Positions 23,401 through 33,533 of a stretch of DNA of 64,000 nucleotides are shown one piece after another. The position numbers and the translations under genes were made by a program. The DNA is from a virus. Below the pieces are notes generated by a model. That model searched no databases. It was not told the DNA's origin and saw only the letters and a list, made by a program, of their open reading frames with translations. The stretch lies in IMG/VR virus record IMGVR_UViG_3300028025_003977, positions 1 through 64,000 of that record. The stretch is one strand, 5' to 3'. Position 1 is the first letter of the stretch. Every line of letters starts with the position of its first letter.

Positions 23401-26400
23401 CAACTGCTGGAATCCTAGACCCAACCGATGAAAGATACAATGAAGAATATAAGAGTGCACAGTTAGGTAAAGGTAAACCAAAACCAGTAGATGCAAAAAC
23501 TGGAAGACCAGCTACTAAAAGGTCTGTAGGAAGGCATCAACGTGGTGGAAGATCTGTAGTAATAGATTCCACAGAAACAGTTGCAGATAGAAAATTTGTT
23601 GAGCTTGCTGAAAATGGAATTGACGATGGAACGGACATTAAGGCACAAAGAAAAGCAGTTAGAGGACAAAAGGCAGGTGCTATTGGCGGTCTAGCTATGA
23701 CTGCAGCGTTTACACTTCCTGCAATTACTGGAACCAATGAGGCACTTAACGGTCTTACAAATAATCTTCTTATTGCATCATCTGCAATTTCTGCATTTGC
23801 TACAATTGCACAGGTTCGTGGCATTGGTGGCGGAGGCATGGGAATGGGTGCTAAAGCCAGAAACTTAAAAAATGCATCTATGGCATATCGTGGTGTTGCA
23901 CCACAAAGAATTCCAGCAGGAATGGAAGGTGCTGGTCGTTCTTTAAGTAGAGAAGCTGGTATTGCACAGGCAAAACAACAAGTTGGTGCTGGAAGAGTTA
24001 TGGGTGCAGTAGCAACTAAAGCTGGTGGAACTGGTAGGGGTGCTGGTCTTGCTAGAGGTGCTTTGTCAACAGTAGGTCTTTTGGGTGGTCCAGTTGGAGT
24101 TGCATTAGTTGCAGCAATTGCTCTTGGAACTGTTGCGTTCGTTGCATATCAAAAAGCAATTAACAATGCTCGTAAAGAAGGTGCATCTTTATTTGCAGAG
24201 CAAACAAAAGCTGCAGAGTATTATGGAATTGAACTTAAAACTATTAATTCAGCAATGATGGAAAATGCAAAAATTGCAAAAGAAATGGGATTTGCAGGTG
24301 CAGGAGCAGTAGCATCTACTGTAGATCCAGAATTAAAGAAAGCAATTTTAGAACAAGAAGAAAATAAAAAACTTGTAGAACAACTTAAAGAGTCTAGTGA
24401 CCCAGCTTCAATATTCCTTGGACAATATGGGAAAATGTTACAGCAAGGATTTAATCCAGAGCAAGCAAAAGAAGTTCTTTCTGTATTGGCACAAGCTAGT
24501 GGTCAAATGGGAGGACTCACCCGTGTTAGCAGTCAAATAAACGGAATTACAACACCAGGACAAGCAACTGCAGCAATTGGAGAATCGTTTACAAAAAATG
24601 TTGGGTCTATGTTTGGAAGCAATAGCCTAGTTCTTAATACTGAATTAGCAAATGCTGAAGGTAGATTTGGAGAGTTAATAAAAGCTGGTCTTACATCATC
24701 AGACCTAAGCGAAGGATTTAAAATTGTTGAAGATGGTATTGCTGCTGCATATAAAGAAGGTGCATCCAAGGGTCTTTCAACTCTGACTGTTGAAGAAACT
24801 TTAAATAAGTCTTTTAAGTCACAGTTAGAAGGATTAGGATTTAAAGAAGGCGATGAAGTGTATGACACAGTTAATGCTATTAAAGACTCTAAATTACAGT
24901 TAGCATTAGTACAAGGAGCAGCAGCAGGTCTTGATATGTCAAACTTTATTGAAGATTTAGATGTATCTACAGCTAAAGCAAAAGAACTTTATCTTACTTT
25001 AGCATCTACAGATGCACTTGCTGCAACTAACACACAAGCTATTTCTCAGGCTCAACGTGTAATAGATGAGATTGATAAAGAAATTCAAGTAAGAACCGCA
25101 TACTTTGATCAACTTGCAGTAAACAATGAAAATGCCCAAGCATCAGAAGAAGAGCGTACAAAAAATTTCCAAAAAAATATAGAAAAACGAAATAAGGCTA
25201 TTCAAAAAGAAATTAAGGGAATTCAAAAAGCTGCAGACGAACAGATTAAAACAAAAGAAAAAGAAATTGATGCAATTGAGGAAAGTTCTGATAAATACTT
25301 AAAGGCTCTTCAGTCACAAAAAGACGAGTCTTCTTTCTTAGCTAGCCAGCAACAAACAGCATTGGGTGGACTTGGTGCACTTGCAAGTGGAGATGTTATT
25401 GGATTCTTGCAAGCAAGAGATGAAATGGCTTCAGCTGCTCAGTCAAATGCTCAAGAAGAAGAAATTAAAAAAATTGAAGATCTTACAGATGCAAGAATTA
25501 CGGACATTGAAAAAACAATAGATGCAATTAAAGAAAAAGCAGATGCAGAAGTTGGAACACTTCAAGACCAGCTTGAAAAGAATCAAGAGCTTATGGATAA
25601 AGAAGGAGAGCGTCATGAAAACAGAATGGCTGCTCTTCAAAAAGAAGCAATACAAATTCAAACAAATAAGTCTGCAGAAATTAAAGCATTTGATGACTCT
25701 AAGGCTGCACTTCAAGAGTTTATAAATACTCCAGTTGGAGACAAGCTTGGAAAAGATTTAACTAAGTATGCTGAAGCAATATCAAACGTTGCTGCAAATA
25801 TGCCAGCACACTCAAAAAATATTATGAATGATCTTGCAACATCATTTGGAAATAACTTCCAATCCGTCTTTGATGCAGAAGTGCAAAAATCTGCAGAAGA
25901 GTTTGGTGTAGATCCAACAGACCTAAAAACTTTGGTTCAAAAATCTTTACCTAAAAATGGAGGAAGTGGAGCAAAGGCATCGGATAGATTTGCAAAGGGT
26001 GGATACGTTAGCGGTCCAGGAACTGGAACATCAGACTCCATTTCTGCTCAACTTTCAAATGGAGAGTATGTTGTTAAGGCTGACGCAGTTAAAAGAATTG
26101 GAAAAGATACGCTGGATAGAATTAATTCTGGAACTGGAGGCATGGTAACAAGAACCAATACAGTTGAAGGATATCGTGTTGGTGGAGGAGAAGCAATTAC
26201 CGCAGCAGCAGCTTTTGCAGGTGGAGTTAAAACTGCAGTTAGTGCAATTACTTCAGCAAATGCTTTAGTTCAGGCAGCAGCAAGTGTAATGAATGAAGAG
26301 CCAGAAAATTCAGATGGTGGAGGAACTGGAAAGACAACATCTGTTCCAGAACAACTTGGAAAAGTTGCAAGAATTCTTCGTGGAAACTATAGAGTATCTG

Positions 26401-27029
26401 CAAGAGGAACGTATCCAAGTGGAAATCCTCACAGTGCAAGATATGGCACTGCAATTGACTACGCTACTCCAACGGGAACTGATGTTTATGCAATGGCAGG
26501 AGGAACTGCATCAAACCTTAACAGAGGAAATAGTTCTTTTGGAAAGTATGTAACAATTAGACATGCTGACGGAACAGAATCTCTATATGCTCACTTAGAT
26601 TCACATGGTCAAGGAGGAACTGTTAATGCTGGAGACTTTATTGGTGAGACTGGAAACACTGGAAATTCCACAGGTCCTCACCTACACTTTGAATGGTCAG
26701 CACTTAAGAATGGATTTAATCCTCCAGGAATGAGAATTGGTGGAGAAACAATGTCCGATGGTCTTGCCAATTTACACAAGGGAGAACTTGTTTTAACTAA
26801 GCCACTTACACAACAATTAAAAGATGGAATTGCAGAATTAAAATTTGGAATGCCATCAATGTCTGGCGTTTCTCCAATAGATAGTGGTACAATGGTATCT
26901 AGCAGTAATACATACAACATTAGCGTTGATGCATCTGGTCCTTCAATGGATCCAAATAAGATTGCACAAAAAATTGTTACTGCTATTAGCAGAGAAGAAG
27001 ATAGAAGAAGTTTTGGGAGGACTAGCTGA
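20412..27029 (+). CDS. Tape measure protein with degenerate M23 peptidase domain
   Basis: A 2205-residue tape measure that sets tail length and is ejected with DNA. GTG start overlaps the chaperone stop. It has a TP901-type core (about 190-500), hydrophobic segments near 550 and 1100-1250, and coiled coils (about 1540-1770). Two GG-x-P-G-x-G-x-x-D loop motifs ending in GEFVV or GEYVV occur near 665-700 and 1860-1895. Near the C terminus (about 2000-2100) is an M23 (LytM) fold with Asp2016, YAHL (His2061) and HLH (His2090/His2092). The position four before Asp2016, normally the first zinc His, is Gly. Such domains help pierce peptidoglycan at entry; this one may be weakened or use another ligand. 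Confidence 0.9.
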   Translation: MSDVRSQFSYDANFGPAQTQIRSLVKDITVLNAAFKSLDNEANKVRNARAGSFMSSLGNIGGFNAQIVDLTSDVERFGKALQKNQLTLRQYYKEAAQAYKKNSMARRLAEDEVRRAQSQLVGMGQNQKGRQQGMLITPLTIDTSDINTKMAISQKQFSIFNKLVNDGATQLINWGKNTQWAGRQLTVGLTVPLTIFGAAVSKTFREVDKELTRFAKVYGSDLVGANQQATNTMRSQVEQLSKDFAGKYGIAAKETAGLAADLAATGLEGQKLLDSVAQTTRLAVLGEVDRQEAMKATLALQGAFNMSTTELAESINFLNAVENQTSASLQDLTEAIPRVGPVINSLGGDVKDLAVLLVAMKEGGVNAAEGANAIKSGLASLINPTRQASETAKQYGIDLDGIVKANKGKLMPTIMAFQEALSGLDQFAKAQIIEQLFGKYQFARISALFDNLNASGSQTVEVLKLMGASSQDLAKIANGEIRTLTESSSMRFQRSMEAIKASLIPVGQVLTDAVIPFLEKTANLIQMLVEYASNLPGPVKSFLKVATGFTLVAGPLIMLAGVFGNFLGYITKSAMSITKLGAALAGLRTEKFEMLDDTQLAASKASDILTSGYNNQRASLDKLNIAMEAYLANLREEVTLSSQVFVPGTKTSGRGPKGGKKAKLAEGGQPYVPGSGDGDKVPALLEPGEFVVNKKAAAKYGPLLEDINFNRSPRFQKGGHSGPGSNLTDFIRLQEGGDTQKLANKTILRIRKKSASDQKAQALESFVLRGMDKYKDSPSEFKKFIASLTAELEALDKQGKKYNSKAVLGEPAKPWVLESGVSRSASRSETVRGGSPSEIRRIKRDQAASLNPMEDAIVKRLREAKFTESDIKKFAGVEAAHLSKDRKTIDGVEYKIWRPSNLSWIPRAENKAMEYLTRKGPTQGVFESALKQAGATPNQIKSILAGNHPVSGSSSRDSLLKAFSILEERGMLPAGSRAESWVRATNALNGKSPIYSPTAGILDPTDERYNEEYKSAQLGKGKPKPVDAKTGRPATKRSVGRHQRGGRSVVIDSTETVADRKFVELAENGIDDGTDIKAQRKAVRGQKAGAIGGLAMTAAFTLPAITGTNEALNGLTNNLLIASSAISAFATIAQVRGIGGGGMGMGAKARNLKNASMAYRGVAPQRIPAGMEGAGRSLSREAGIAQAKQQVGAGRVMGAVATKAGGTGRGAGLARGALSTVGLLGGPVGVALVAAIALGTVAFVAYQKAINNARKEGASLFAEQTKAAEYYGIELKTINSAMMENAKIAKEMGFAGAGAVASTVDPELKKAILEQEENKKLVEQLKESSDPASIFLGQYGKMLQQGFNPEQAKEVLSVLAQASGQMGGLTRVSSQINGITTPGQATAAIGESFTKNVGSMFGSNSLVLNTELANAEGRFGELIKAGLTSSDLSEGFKIVEDGIAAAYKEGASKGLSTLTVEETLNKSFKSQLEGLGFKEGDEVYDTVNAIKDSKLQLALVQGAAAGLDMSNFIEDLDVSTAKAKELYLTLASTDALAATNTQAISQAQRVIDEIDKEIQVRTAYFDQLAVNNENAQASEEERTKNFQKNIEKRNKAIQKEIKGIQKAADEQIKTKEKEIDAIEESSDKYLKALQSQKDESSFLASQQQTALGGLGALASGDVIGFLQARDEMASAAQSNAQEEEIKKIEDLTDARITDIEKTIDAIKEKADAEVGTLQDQLEKNQELMDKEGERHENRMAALQKEAIQIQTNKSAEIKAFDDSKAALQEFINTPVGDKLGKDLTKYAEAISNVAANMPAHSKNIMNDLATSFGNNFQSVFDAEVQKSAEEFGVDPTDLKTLVQKSLPKNGGSGAKASDRFAKGGYVSGPGTGTSDSISAQLSNGEYVVKADAVKRIGKDTLDRINSGTGGMVTRTNTVEGYRVGGGEAITAAAAFAGGVKTAVSAITSANALVQAAASVMNEEPENSDGGGTGKTTSVPEQLGKVARILRGNYRVSARGTYPSGNPHSARYGTAIDYATPTGTDVYAMAGGTASNLNRGNSSFGKYVTIRHADGTESLYAHLDSHGQGGTVNAGDFIGETGNTGNSTGPHLHFEWSALKNGFNPPGMRIGGETMSDGLANLHKGELVLTKPLTQQLKDGIAELKFGMPSMSGVSPIDSGTMVSSSNTYNISVDASGPSMDPNKIAQKIVTAISREEDRRSFGRTS

Positions 27030-27577
27030 TGGCACAAGCATATTTAAATAAAACTTTTAGTAAGCCTTCTCTTATTATATTGTCTACATCTAATCCAACA
27101 GCAGAACTATCTAGTGGAACGCCAACAGGAAGATGGGACTTTGGTTCTGGACAGGTACTTTACTTAACAGATGACAATAGGTCTGCTCTCTCTGTAACCC
27201 CACAAAGACTTGAGTCTAAAAGAAGAATGATTGATGGAACAATGCGTTCTGTTCACATTGCAGATAAAATGACTTTTAGCACTTCTTGGGAATCCCTTCC
27301 ATCTAGAAAAACTAGACCAACTCCAGCAAGTCCAGATGGTCTTTCAAATAAAATTACTTCAGATGGCTTTGGTGCAGGTCAAGATATTAAGGCTTGGTAT
27401 GAAGCAAACTTTTCAGATTTTTGGATGCTATTAGTATATGATGCATCGGTATCAGGAAACTCAGTAAACAATGTTGAAAAGTATAATGTTTTCTTTGATG
27501 ATTTTGATTTTTCTATTGTAAAAAGAGGACAACATAATGATTTGTGGGATGTGTCTATTAGCCTGGTGGAAGTGTAA
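27029..27577 (+). CDS. Distal tail-like protein
   Basis: A 182-residue beta-rich protein starting one base into the tape-measure stop, with GGGAGG ahead. Direct position after the tape measure is that of the distal tail (Dit) protein linking tube and tip. It contains no recognised catalytic motif; Trp-rich strands (WDFGSGQVLYL, FWMLLVYDA) suggest a beta sandwich. Assignment by position. Confidence 0.6.
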   Translation: MAQAYLNKTFSKPSLIILSTSNPTAELSSGTPTGRWDFGSGQVLYLTDDNRSALSVTPQRLESKRRMIDGTMRSVHIADKMTFSTSWESLPSRKTRPTPASPDGLSNKITSDGFGAGQDIKAWYEANFSDFWMLLVYDASVSGNSVNNVEKYNVFFDDFDFSIVKRGQHNDLWDVSISLVEV

Positions 27578-30500
27578 TGTTAACTACAGGATTAACAGCA
27601 ATAGATTCCATTTACAAAAAAGGATCTACTGTATCTTCTAAGCATAAAATTTTAGCAGAGTGGAACCACAACTCCTATTATAAAATTAACTATATTGGTT
27701 CTTATCCAATATACATTGATGCTAAATCAAGCGGTTCTAGCGATCCAACATATTCAAAAACATTTGTTGCAACGGATTTAGGTGGATGGGATAATGGCAA
27801 TCTTTACAATACAGTATCTGTAGATAGCACTCAAATTCCAAAAGAAAACAAGGAAAGAAAAGACCTTTGTAGCCTATACAATGTTATTGAAGTAGATAGA
27901 CCAGATCCAGGAATTATTTATGGAATTGGGTCTCAGACTTCAACAACAATTGTTGAAGATTCTAAAACAGTTAAGTCTTACAACATTTTGCAATCTCCAG
28001 TTAGACTTTATCCTCTTTCAAATAATCAGGGATTTAAGTACTGGAATTCTTTTAGATATTGCAAACCAAATTCAAGTGTTTCCCCAGCAATCACTCATGA
28101 ACTAATTGGAAGATCTGGAAGTGATTTTACAATGAAGGGAAACAACGCCTTTGTTGTTTATGATGGAGTTTTAAAAACAAATAAAATTGTTGTTAAAACG
28201 CAGACTGTAAATGGTTACGCTAAGGACTTTACAATACAGGTTTTAAAAGCTGGAAGCACAACTTGGTCAACTGTATATTTTGAAAATGATGATACAAGGC
28301 TAGCTGCAGCAAAATTAAAAACGGTATCTGGAACTAGTGGGTCTAAAAATATAACCCTAACAGATAGTTCAGGAATTTATGTTGGAATGAGAGTTGTTCA
28401 ATCAGGATCAACCGCAAACATACCAACCGAAACATATGTAGAGTCAGTTGGAGTTGACGGATTAGTTACTCTTAACAAGAATTTAACAGGAAACCTTAGT
28501 GCCGTTGCAGGTATTAATTTTATAGATACACCAGCACTATCTGATGGAATTGTTAGAATTACTGGTAAAAAAATTAATGGTACAGTTGTATGGTCTCTTG
28601 CTAGTGGAGCTGAAGAAGAAAACGCTTTATCGTCATTTAAGATTCCAACCGATGGAGTGTCTGGACTAGACGTAGAACTAATAACTGGCATTAGATTTTC
28701 CGCACAAACAATGTCAAAGGCAAACGCAACACTAGACATTATTGAAATATCTCCAAGAATGGTTGTAGATTTTACTGGATATACAGAAGCACTCTCTGTT
28801 GACACTACTATTGGAGATGCTTCTCTTGGATTGCCAGTAGGATCTATTGTTTCATCTACAGGATCTATAGATTTATTTAATGAAGATAATTTAATTAGCA
28901 ATAAAAATGTTGACTCAATTCTTGACGACCTATTAAAGCCAAATGTTAAGTTTACAATTCTAAATGTTATTACTTCTGGTCAAATTCAAAAGTTTGTTCC
29001 AGTAAAAGTTTTATATGCAGAAAGCTGGGATGAAGAATCTAACTGGAAAGTCTCCGTATCCTTAGAAGACTCCATGCGTTTCTTAAAAGATAAACCAGCA
29101 CCTGACATGCTACTTGCTGCAAGAAATGGAATTAAAGTATCTGCAATTATTAAAATTCTTTTAGACAATGCTGGATATAATAGATTTAGCTTTGTTAAAA
29201 GTAAAGAAGAGCTGGCTTATGAATATGAAGATATTCCTTTGGACTTCTTTAGATGTAGAAAAGAAGAGTCTGTTGCAGAAGTTTTAAACGAAATAGCAAA
29301 GTCTGCCCAGCTATCCATATTCTTTGATAGTTTTAATAATCTTGTTGCAATGACTAAAGAGGCGGTTGCAAACAAGACAGACCTATATGACTACTGGCTT
29401 GTAGGAGATATTGGCGAATTAGATTCAGGAGATAGCGAGTACCTTTTCTTAAATGATAAATATACAAGCAATATCGAAAGCTTTGAGGATACAATTGTTC
29501 CTCCAATTACTGCAGGAGAAGTTGCGTATGATCATTTGGGTATGGAAAAAAAACCTATAAATCTTGTCAAAGAGTCCCTTAAGAAAGATGGAAATATAGA
29601 CATTCTTAATACTGTAAAAGAAAATGGATATAGTGAGGTTAACTTAAATAGAAACCTTTCATATGTGCCTCATATCGTCTGGCAGCCGTCTAACACGGAC
29701 TTAGATGCTTGGCTTGCTGTTGGAGCACTACAGAAAAATTTAAATGCCTCAGATGGATTAAGTTATTTTAACACAAGTGGATATGACGCACAAACAGAGC
29801 AGGATGCCATCAGAGAGGCTTATGATAGCCTAACTGATACTCAAAAAAATGATTTAACAATTTTTATTCAAGAAGATCACCTGACCTCATCCTTCCAAAG
29901 AAAATATAACGGATATGTATCTATTGATGATGAATTAGTTAAATATAACGGTGTGCTGTATAAGGTTTCAAGAAGAGGGTTTTCTACTGACCTAGTTATT
30001 TACTTTTCCGAAGAAGAAAAATTAACAGCAATTTTAAAGGCTCCATCTGGAGCAAGCTTTATCCCAGTGGGTCTAATTGTTGATATTCAAATGTCAGTAA
30101 TTTCTAGCCCAGATTTATCTAATAATTCTTATAAATATGTTGTTACTAAAACTGGCAGAGGCTTTGATGGAACAGTAATAGCAAGCCATATAACATCAAA
30201 TAGCCCAGAAGCAATTACTTGGTCTTCATTTTCTACAAAGCTATATTCTTCAACTCAACCAGGGGCAAATGTAAAAGCTACAATAAACTTATTAACACAA
30301 ACCAAGGTTTCAACTGGAGATGCTGCTGTCAATGAATATCTTTATGCAAATGCTGGATATGCAAAAATAATTGGACCACCTTCATATACAACTTCAGACT
30401 CTACTGCAAATTTGCCACCTAGTGACCAACTTATTATTAGAGATCAAGGTCAACAATTTTTATCTGGATTTAAAAAAGCTATAGGATTTAATCCAATAAG

Positions 30501-31764
30501 AATTGGAGCAAAATTAAGAATTTTAGAATCGGGATCAAATTCAACATTTGCTGGAATTGGAATGTACAATTCTTCAACAACCACAGGAACTAATGGATAC
30601 TTCCTTGAAGTTTCTACTTCTGGAGATGCGTTTGAAGCAGATAAGCCAGATAGTAACAACATTAGATTTTATAAAGTTACAGGAACAGATAGAACTCCGC
30701 AACTTCTTGGTGTTGGCTTTGCAAGAGTTAATGCTGCTAAGTTTGGAAATGAATCTGCACAGCCAGCCTACGCAGCACTAGGAAATCCTGATGGGTGGAG
30801 AACTACTTTTAGTTTAGACATTGTTACATATGACTCAGCTTCCTACAGAGCATTTGATATTTACTTTGAAGACGTTTTAGTATTTACAGCAATTGATGAT
30901 GCAAAAGTTGGAGAGTCTGGATATATTCCTCCAAGACAAGATGTGTCAATGTTTGTAAGAGATGATTCTGCTGCAATTTTTGAGTATTTTTATGCAACAG
31001 CAATTCCAAATGGAATAAATGTTTCTGTAACAGACCCAATTCTTTCTGCACCAGAACCGTATGGTTTTGATCAAGCAATTGACCGTGGAATCTTTAGCTC
31101 CTCAGCTAGACAAATTTTAGGAACCAACTATCAAATTTTTTACGAAGACTTTGGATGCCTTGTAAGAGAAGTTAGAAAAATTGAAGCTAGATTCCCATTC
31201 CCAACTTTTTCTGCTTCTTTGATTGAGCTAGGAAGAGTAGTGCCAGACTACATTGTTAAAAACTTTAAATATACTTCATTTGGAGGAGAATTTTGGATTT
31301 ATTGCACAGCAGGTGCAACCGTAAGAATCGATTCTGAAAGTTCTATCCCTGTATACATTTCTGGAATTTTGTTGGATAAACTTGGTGGTGGAACCGTAGC
31401 CATTGACGATTATATTAATTCTTTAGATATAGAAGAAAGAAAGAATCAGGAGCTTGAAATTAATAAGCGTTTATACGGCGAGCAGTCTTATAATATTTCT
31501 GGAAGCTATATTTCAGGAGTAGAAATGGCAAGAAAACTAGCAAACTGGGTTGCTAAAAAAGCATCTAAAGAAAAAACTATTATTTCTGCAGAAATTTTTC
31601 CAAACCCACTTCTTCAACTTGGAGATAAGATAAAGGTATTTTACAAGGCTAGGGGATATTGTGTTGATGAAGATGGAGATAAGACATATGTTCTATCTCG
31701 AATTTCTTATTCCGCCACACCAGATGATATTTCTATGAACGTTGAGTTAAGGGAGATGTTGTAA
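27577..31764 (+). CDS. Large tail-tip (Tal-like) protein
   Basis: A 1395-residue protein following the distal-tail gene by TAATG. A region near residues 415-520 (LPVGSIVSSTGSIDLFNEDN..., then SWDEESNWKVSVSLEDSM) resembles baseplate hub beta domains. A later part (about 960-1110, SGFKKAIGFNPIRIGAKLRIL, FEDVLVFTA) looks like a concanavalin-type jelly roll. The terminal 150 residues include a helix-rich end (YINSLDIEERKNQELEINKRL, key E-R-K-N-Q-E-L) and LGDKIKVFY. Likely the central tip or hub carrying binding domains. The function is inferred from order and size. Confidence 0.65.
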   Translation: MLTTGLTAIDSIYKKGSTVSSKHKILAEWNHNSYYKINYIGSYPIYIDAKSSGSSDPTYSKTFVATDLGGWDNGNLYNTVSVDSTQIPKENKERKDLCSLYNVIEVDRPDPGIIYGIGSQTSTTIVEDSKTVKSYNILQSPVRLYPLSNNQGFKYWNSFRYCKPNSSVSPAITHELIGRSGSDFTMKGNNAFVVYDGVLKTNKIVVKTQTVNGYAKDFTIQVLKAGSTTWSTVYFENDDTRLAAAKLKTVSGTSGSKNITLTDSSGIYVGMRVVQSGSTANIPTETYVESVGVDGLVTLNKNLTGNLSAVAGINFIDTPALSDGIVRITGKKINGTVVWSLASGAEEENALSSFKIPTDGVSGLDVELITGIRFSAQTMSKANATLDIIEISPRMVVDFTGYTEALSVDTTIGDASLGLPVGSIVSSTGSIDLFNEDNLISNKNVDSILDDLLKPNVKFTILNVITSGQIQKFVPVKVLYAESWDEESNWKVSVSLEDSMRFLKDKPAPDMLLAARNGIKVSAIIKILLDNAGYNRFSFVKSKEELAYEYEDIPLDFFRCRKEESVAEVLNEIAKSAQLSIFFDSFNNLVAMTKEAVANKTDLYDYWLVGDIGELDSGDSEYLFLNDKYTSNIESFEDTIVPPITAGEVAYDHLGMEKKPINLVKESLKKDGNIDILNTVKENGYSEVNLNRNLSYVPHIVWQPSNTDLDAWLAVGALQKNLNASDGLSYFNTSGYDAQTEQDAIREAYDSLTDTQKNDLTIFIQEDHLTSSFQRKYNGYVSIDDELVKYNGVLYKVSRRGFSTDLVIYFSEEEKLTAILKAPSGASFIPVGLIVDIQMSVISSPDLSNNSYKYVVTKTGRGFDGTVIASHITSNSPEAITWSSFSTKLYSSTQPGANVKATINLLTQTKVSTGDAAVNEYLYANAGYAKIIGPPSYTTSDSTANLPPSDQLIIRDQGQQFLSGFKKAIGFNPIRIGAKLRILESGSNSTFAGIGMYNSSTTTGTNGYFLEVSTSGDAFEADKPDSNNIRFYKVTGTDRTPQLLGVGFARVNAAKFGNESAQPAYAALGNPDGWRTTFSLDIVTYDSASYRAFDIYFEDVLVFTAIDDAKVGESGYIPPRQDVSMFVRDDSAAIFEYFYATAIPNGINVSVTDPILSAPEPYGFDQAIDRGIFSSSARQILGTNYQIFYEDFGCLVREVRKIEARFPFPTFSASLIELGRVVPDYIVKNFKYTSFGGEFWIYCTAGATVRIDSESSIPVYISGILLDKLGGGTVAIDDYINSLDIEERKNQELEINKRLYGEQSYNISGSYISGVEMARKLANWVAKKASKEKTIISAEIFPNPLLQLGDKIKVFYKARGYCVDEDGDKTYVLSRISYSATPDDISMNVELREML

Positions 31765-31765
31765 T

Positions 31766-32509
31766 ATGCCAGCACAAAAGCAGGGTGGAGCAAGCAAAAA
31801 AGTTAAAGACCCCGAAACAGCAAGAGAAAATAAAAGACTTGGTAAAAGACCTGATCCAAATAGAGCAAATGCAAGAGAAGATAGAAAGCCAGTATACGTC
31901 TACCCTGGATTTGATACAAGTTCTACTTTAAAAGTTAAGCCTGGCAAAGGTGGAACTGGCAATGGTGGAAATAAAGATAAAAAAGACAAGCCAGATCCAA
32001 GAGAAATTTATCCAGTATCTCAGGTTCAGATACCATTGGGTTCTGGTCAGGTAATAACTCCAAACCTTCAAGAAGCATATATTAGAGAAGTTACAAGGCT
32101 TACTTTAAACCTCATTTCTAGTGCAGAAAACTTATTGTTTGCTTACAATTTTACTGGAATTAATAAAATTGCATCATACATGCTTGAATCAGATGATGCC
32201 AGCCAAAGATCAACTGCGGTAGTTTCTAATATTATTAGACCTAGATCAGGAGTTGAGTTATCAGAATTAGAGGTTAGAGATAAGCTTAACAATGTAATTA
32301 ATCTTATTGCAAACACAATTGGAGACCTAGTTCCATCTTCTACTAAATTAAATAGTTTTGGGCAAAAAAAGGATAACTTAGATTTTATAGGAGGTACGCC
32401 AAGAATAGATAATAGAACATCATTTTATGATTTAAAGCTAGAACTTCCAGACATACAAGGGTTTGGATATGACGTTGCTTATACAATAAAATGCTATGAT
32501 ATTAGTTAA
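31766..32509 (+). CDS. Hypothetical tail protein with disordered N terminus
   Basis: A 247-residue protein. The first 90 residues are Lys/Asp/Gly/Pro-rich and disordered; the rest is helical and polar (LQEAYIREVTRLTLNLISSAENLLFAYNF, key residues R-E-V-T-R-L) with a C-terminal strand pair. GGGAGATG precedes ATG 31766. Its place between hub and fibre genes suggests a minor tail or chaperone role. No family recognised. Confidence 0.6.
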   Translation: MPAQKQGGASKKVKDPETARENKRLGKRPDPNRANAREDRKPVYVYPGFDTSSTLKVKPGKGGTGNGGNKDKKDKPDPREIYPVSQVQIPLGSGQVITPNLQEAYIREVTRLTLNLISSAENLLFAYNFTGINKIASYMLESDDASQRSTAVVSNIIRPRSGVELSELEVRDKLNNVINLIANTIGDLVPSSTKLNSFGQKKDNLDFIGGTPRIDNRTSFYDLKLELPDIQGFGYDVAYTIKCYDIS

Positions 32510-32511
32510 AA

Positions 32512-32520
32512 TGGTATAAT
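32512..32520 (+). promoter_or_regulatory. Extended -10, leaderless configuration (fibre gene)
   Basis: TGG TATAAT (32515-32520), then TTGTTT and ATG 32527. No ribosome site, no -35. Confidence 0.6.
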
Positions 32521-32526
32521 TTGTTT

Positions 32527-33531
32527 ATGATGCAGGGAATTTACAGAATTTATAAAGATGGAAAATTAGTAGCAGAAAAAGAAAATCAAATGACAGTTGC
32601 AGGACGTGCAATTGTTTTAAAGGCTTTGATGGGCTTGATTCCAAGTATTGGTGGTAATATTCAAGTTGGAATTTCTAGCGTTGCAAATGGAACATCTCCT
32701 AATAGCACTAATTCAGATGGACTAATTACAGACACTAGACTTGGATTTTCTGTAAGTAGCATTCCAGTTCGTCTAGCATTTTTAGATAATAGTGGAAACT
32801 ATGATGCAATGGTTTTTAGAGGAACTATCCCATCCACGGCTGACGCATTTACAATACATGAACTTGGAATTTTTCCCTCAAGCTTAGAAGAAGACAAAGC
32901 TTTATCTGAGCTACTTTTAGTTTCTGGAGAATCTGCAGATGGATGGCTAAGATCTGGAACAGGAATTGGTTCTGTTTCTGGAAATCCTCCATCAACATCT
33001 GGATATGTATCCGCAGCACCCACTGACTTTTCTGGAGGGTTTAGGGTTGGATCAACAGCTTTATTCTTAAAGCAAAATGAAGTTTTAAGAATTAACAAAA
33101 CTTTTAGTCAGTTTTCATCTTCAGGTCAAAACGCATTTAATATTGAAGATAACATTTCAATAGCATATTCTAAAAAAACTGGAGATACTCCAAAAATTAT
33201 TCTTAAGTTTTTAACCAATGATGCTAATTATTTTACTACAAACTTTACAGCAACTACTGGAACAACTTATGTTATTAAAGATATTTTAAGAAGTTCTTTT
33301 ACAAATGTTTTAACTCCAAGTTGGGGAAACATAAATGCCATAGAAATAACAGTAGAAAACTCAGATGTAATTATTGATGCAATTAGAATTAATGACAATA
33401 ACAATCTAGATACAACTTATGGAATGGTTTCAAGAACTGTGCTTGGTTCTGGAAATTTAATTACTAAAGGTGCCTCAGAAGCAGTAGATATTGAATATTA
33501 TTTAAGCTTTGGCTTTAATAAGGCGGTTTAA
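32527..33531 (+). CDS. Tail-fibre protein
   Basis: A 334-residue protein. Residues 1-110 contain GIYRIYKDGKLVAEKENQMT and VAGRAIVLKALMG, then IHELGIFP, a pattern I associate with phage tail proteins that carry a small conserved N-terminal domain. The remainder is a beta-rich Ser/Thr fibre part. The start may be ATG 32527 or the adjacent ATG 32530; both follow the leaderless -10 box. An upstream TTG (32521) lies within the promoter spacing. It opens a string of fibre genes, 33534-44651. Confidence 0.65.
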   Translation: MMQGIYRIYKDGKLVAEKENQMTVAGRAIVLKALMGLIPSIGGNIQVGISSVANGTSPNSTNSDGLITDTRLGFSVSSIPVRLAFLDNSGNYDAMVFRGTIPSTADAFTIHELGIFPSSLEEDKALSELLLVSGESADGWLRSGTGIGSVSGNPPSTSGYVSAAPTDFSGGFRVGSTALFLKQNEVLRINKTFSQFSSSGQNAFNIEDNISIAYSKKTGDTPKIILKFLTNDANYFTTNFTATTGTTYVIKDILRSSFTNVLTPSWGNINAIEITVENSDVIIDAIRINDNNNLDTTYGMVSRTVLGSGNLITKGASEAVDIEYYLSFGFNKAV

Positions 33532-33533
33532 CC

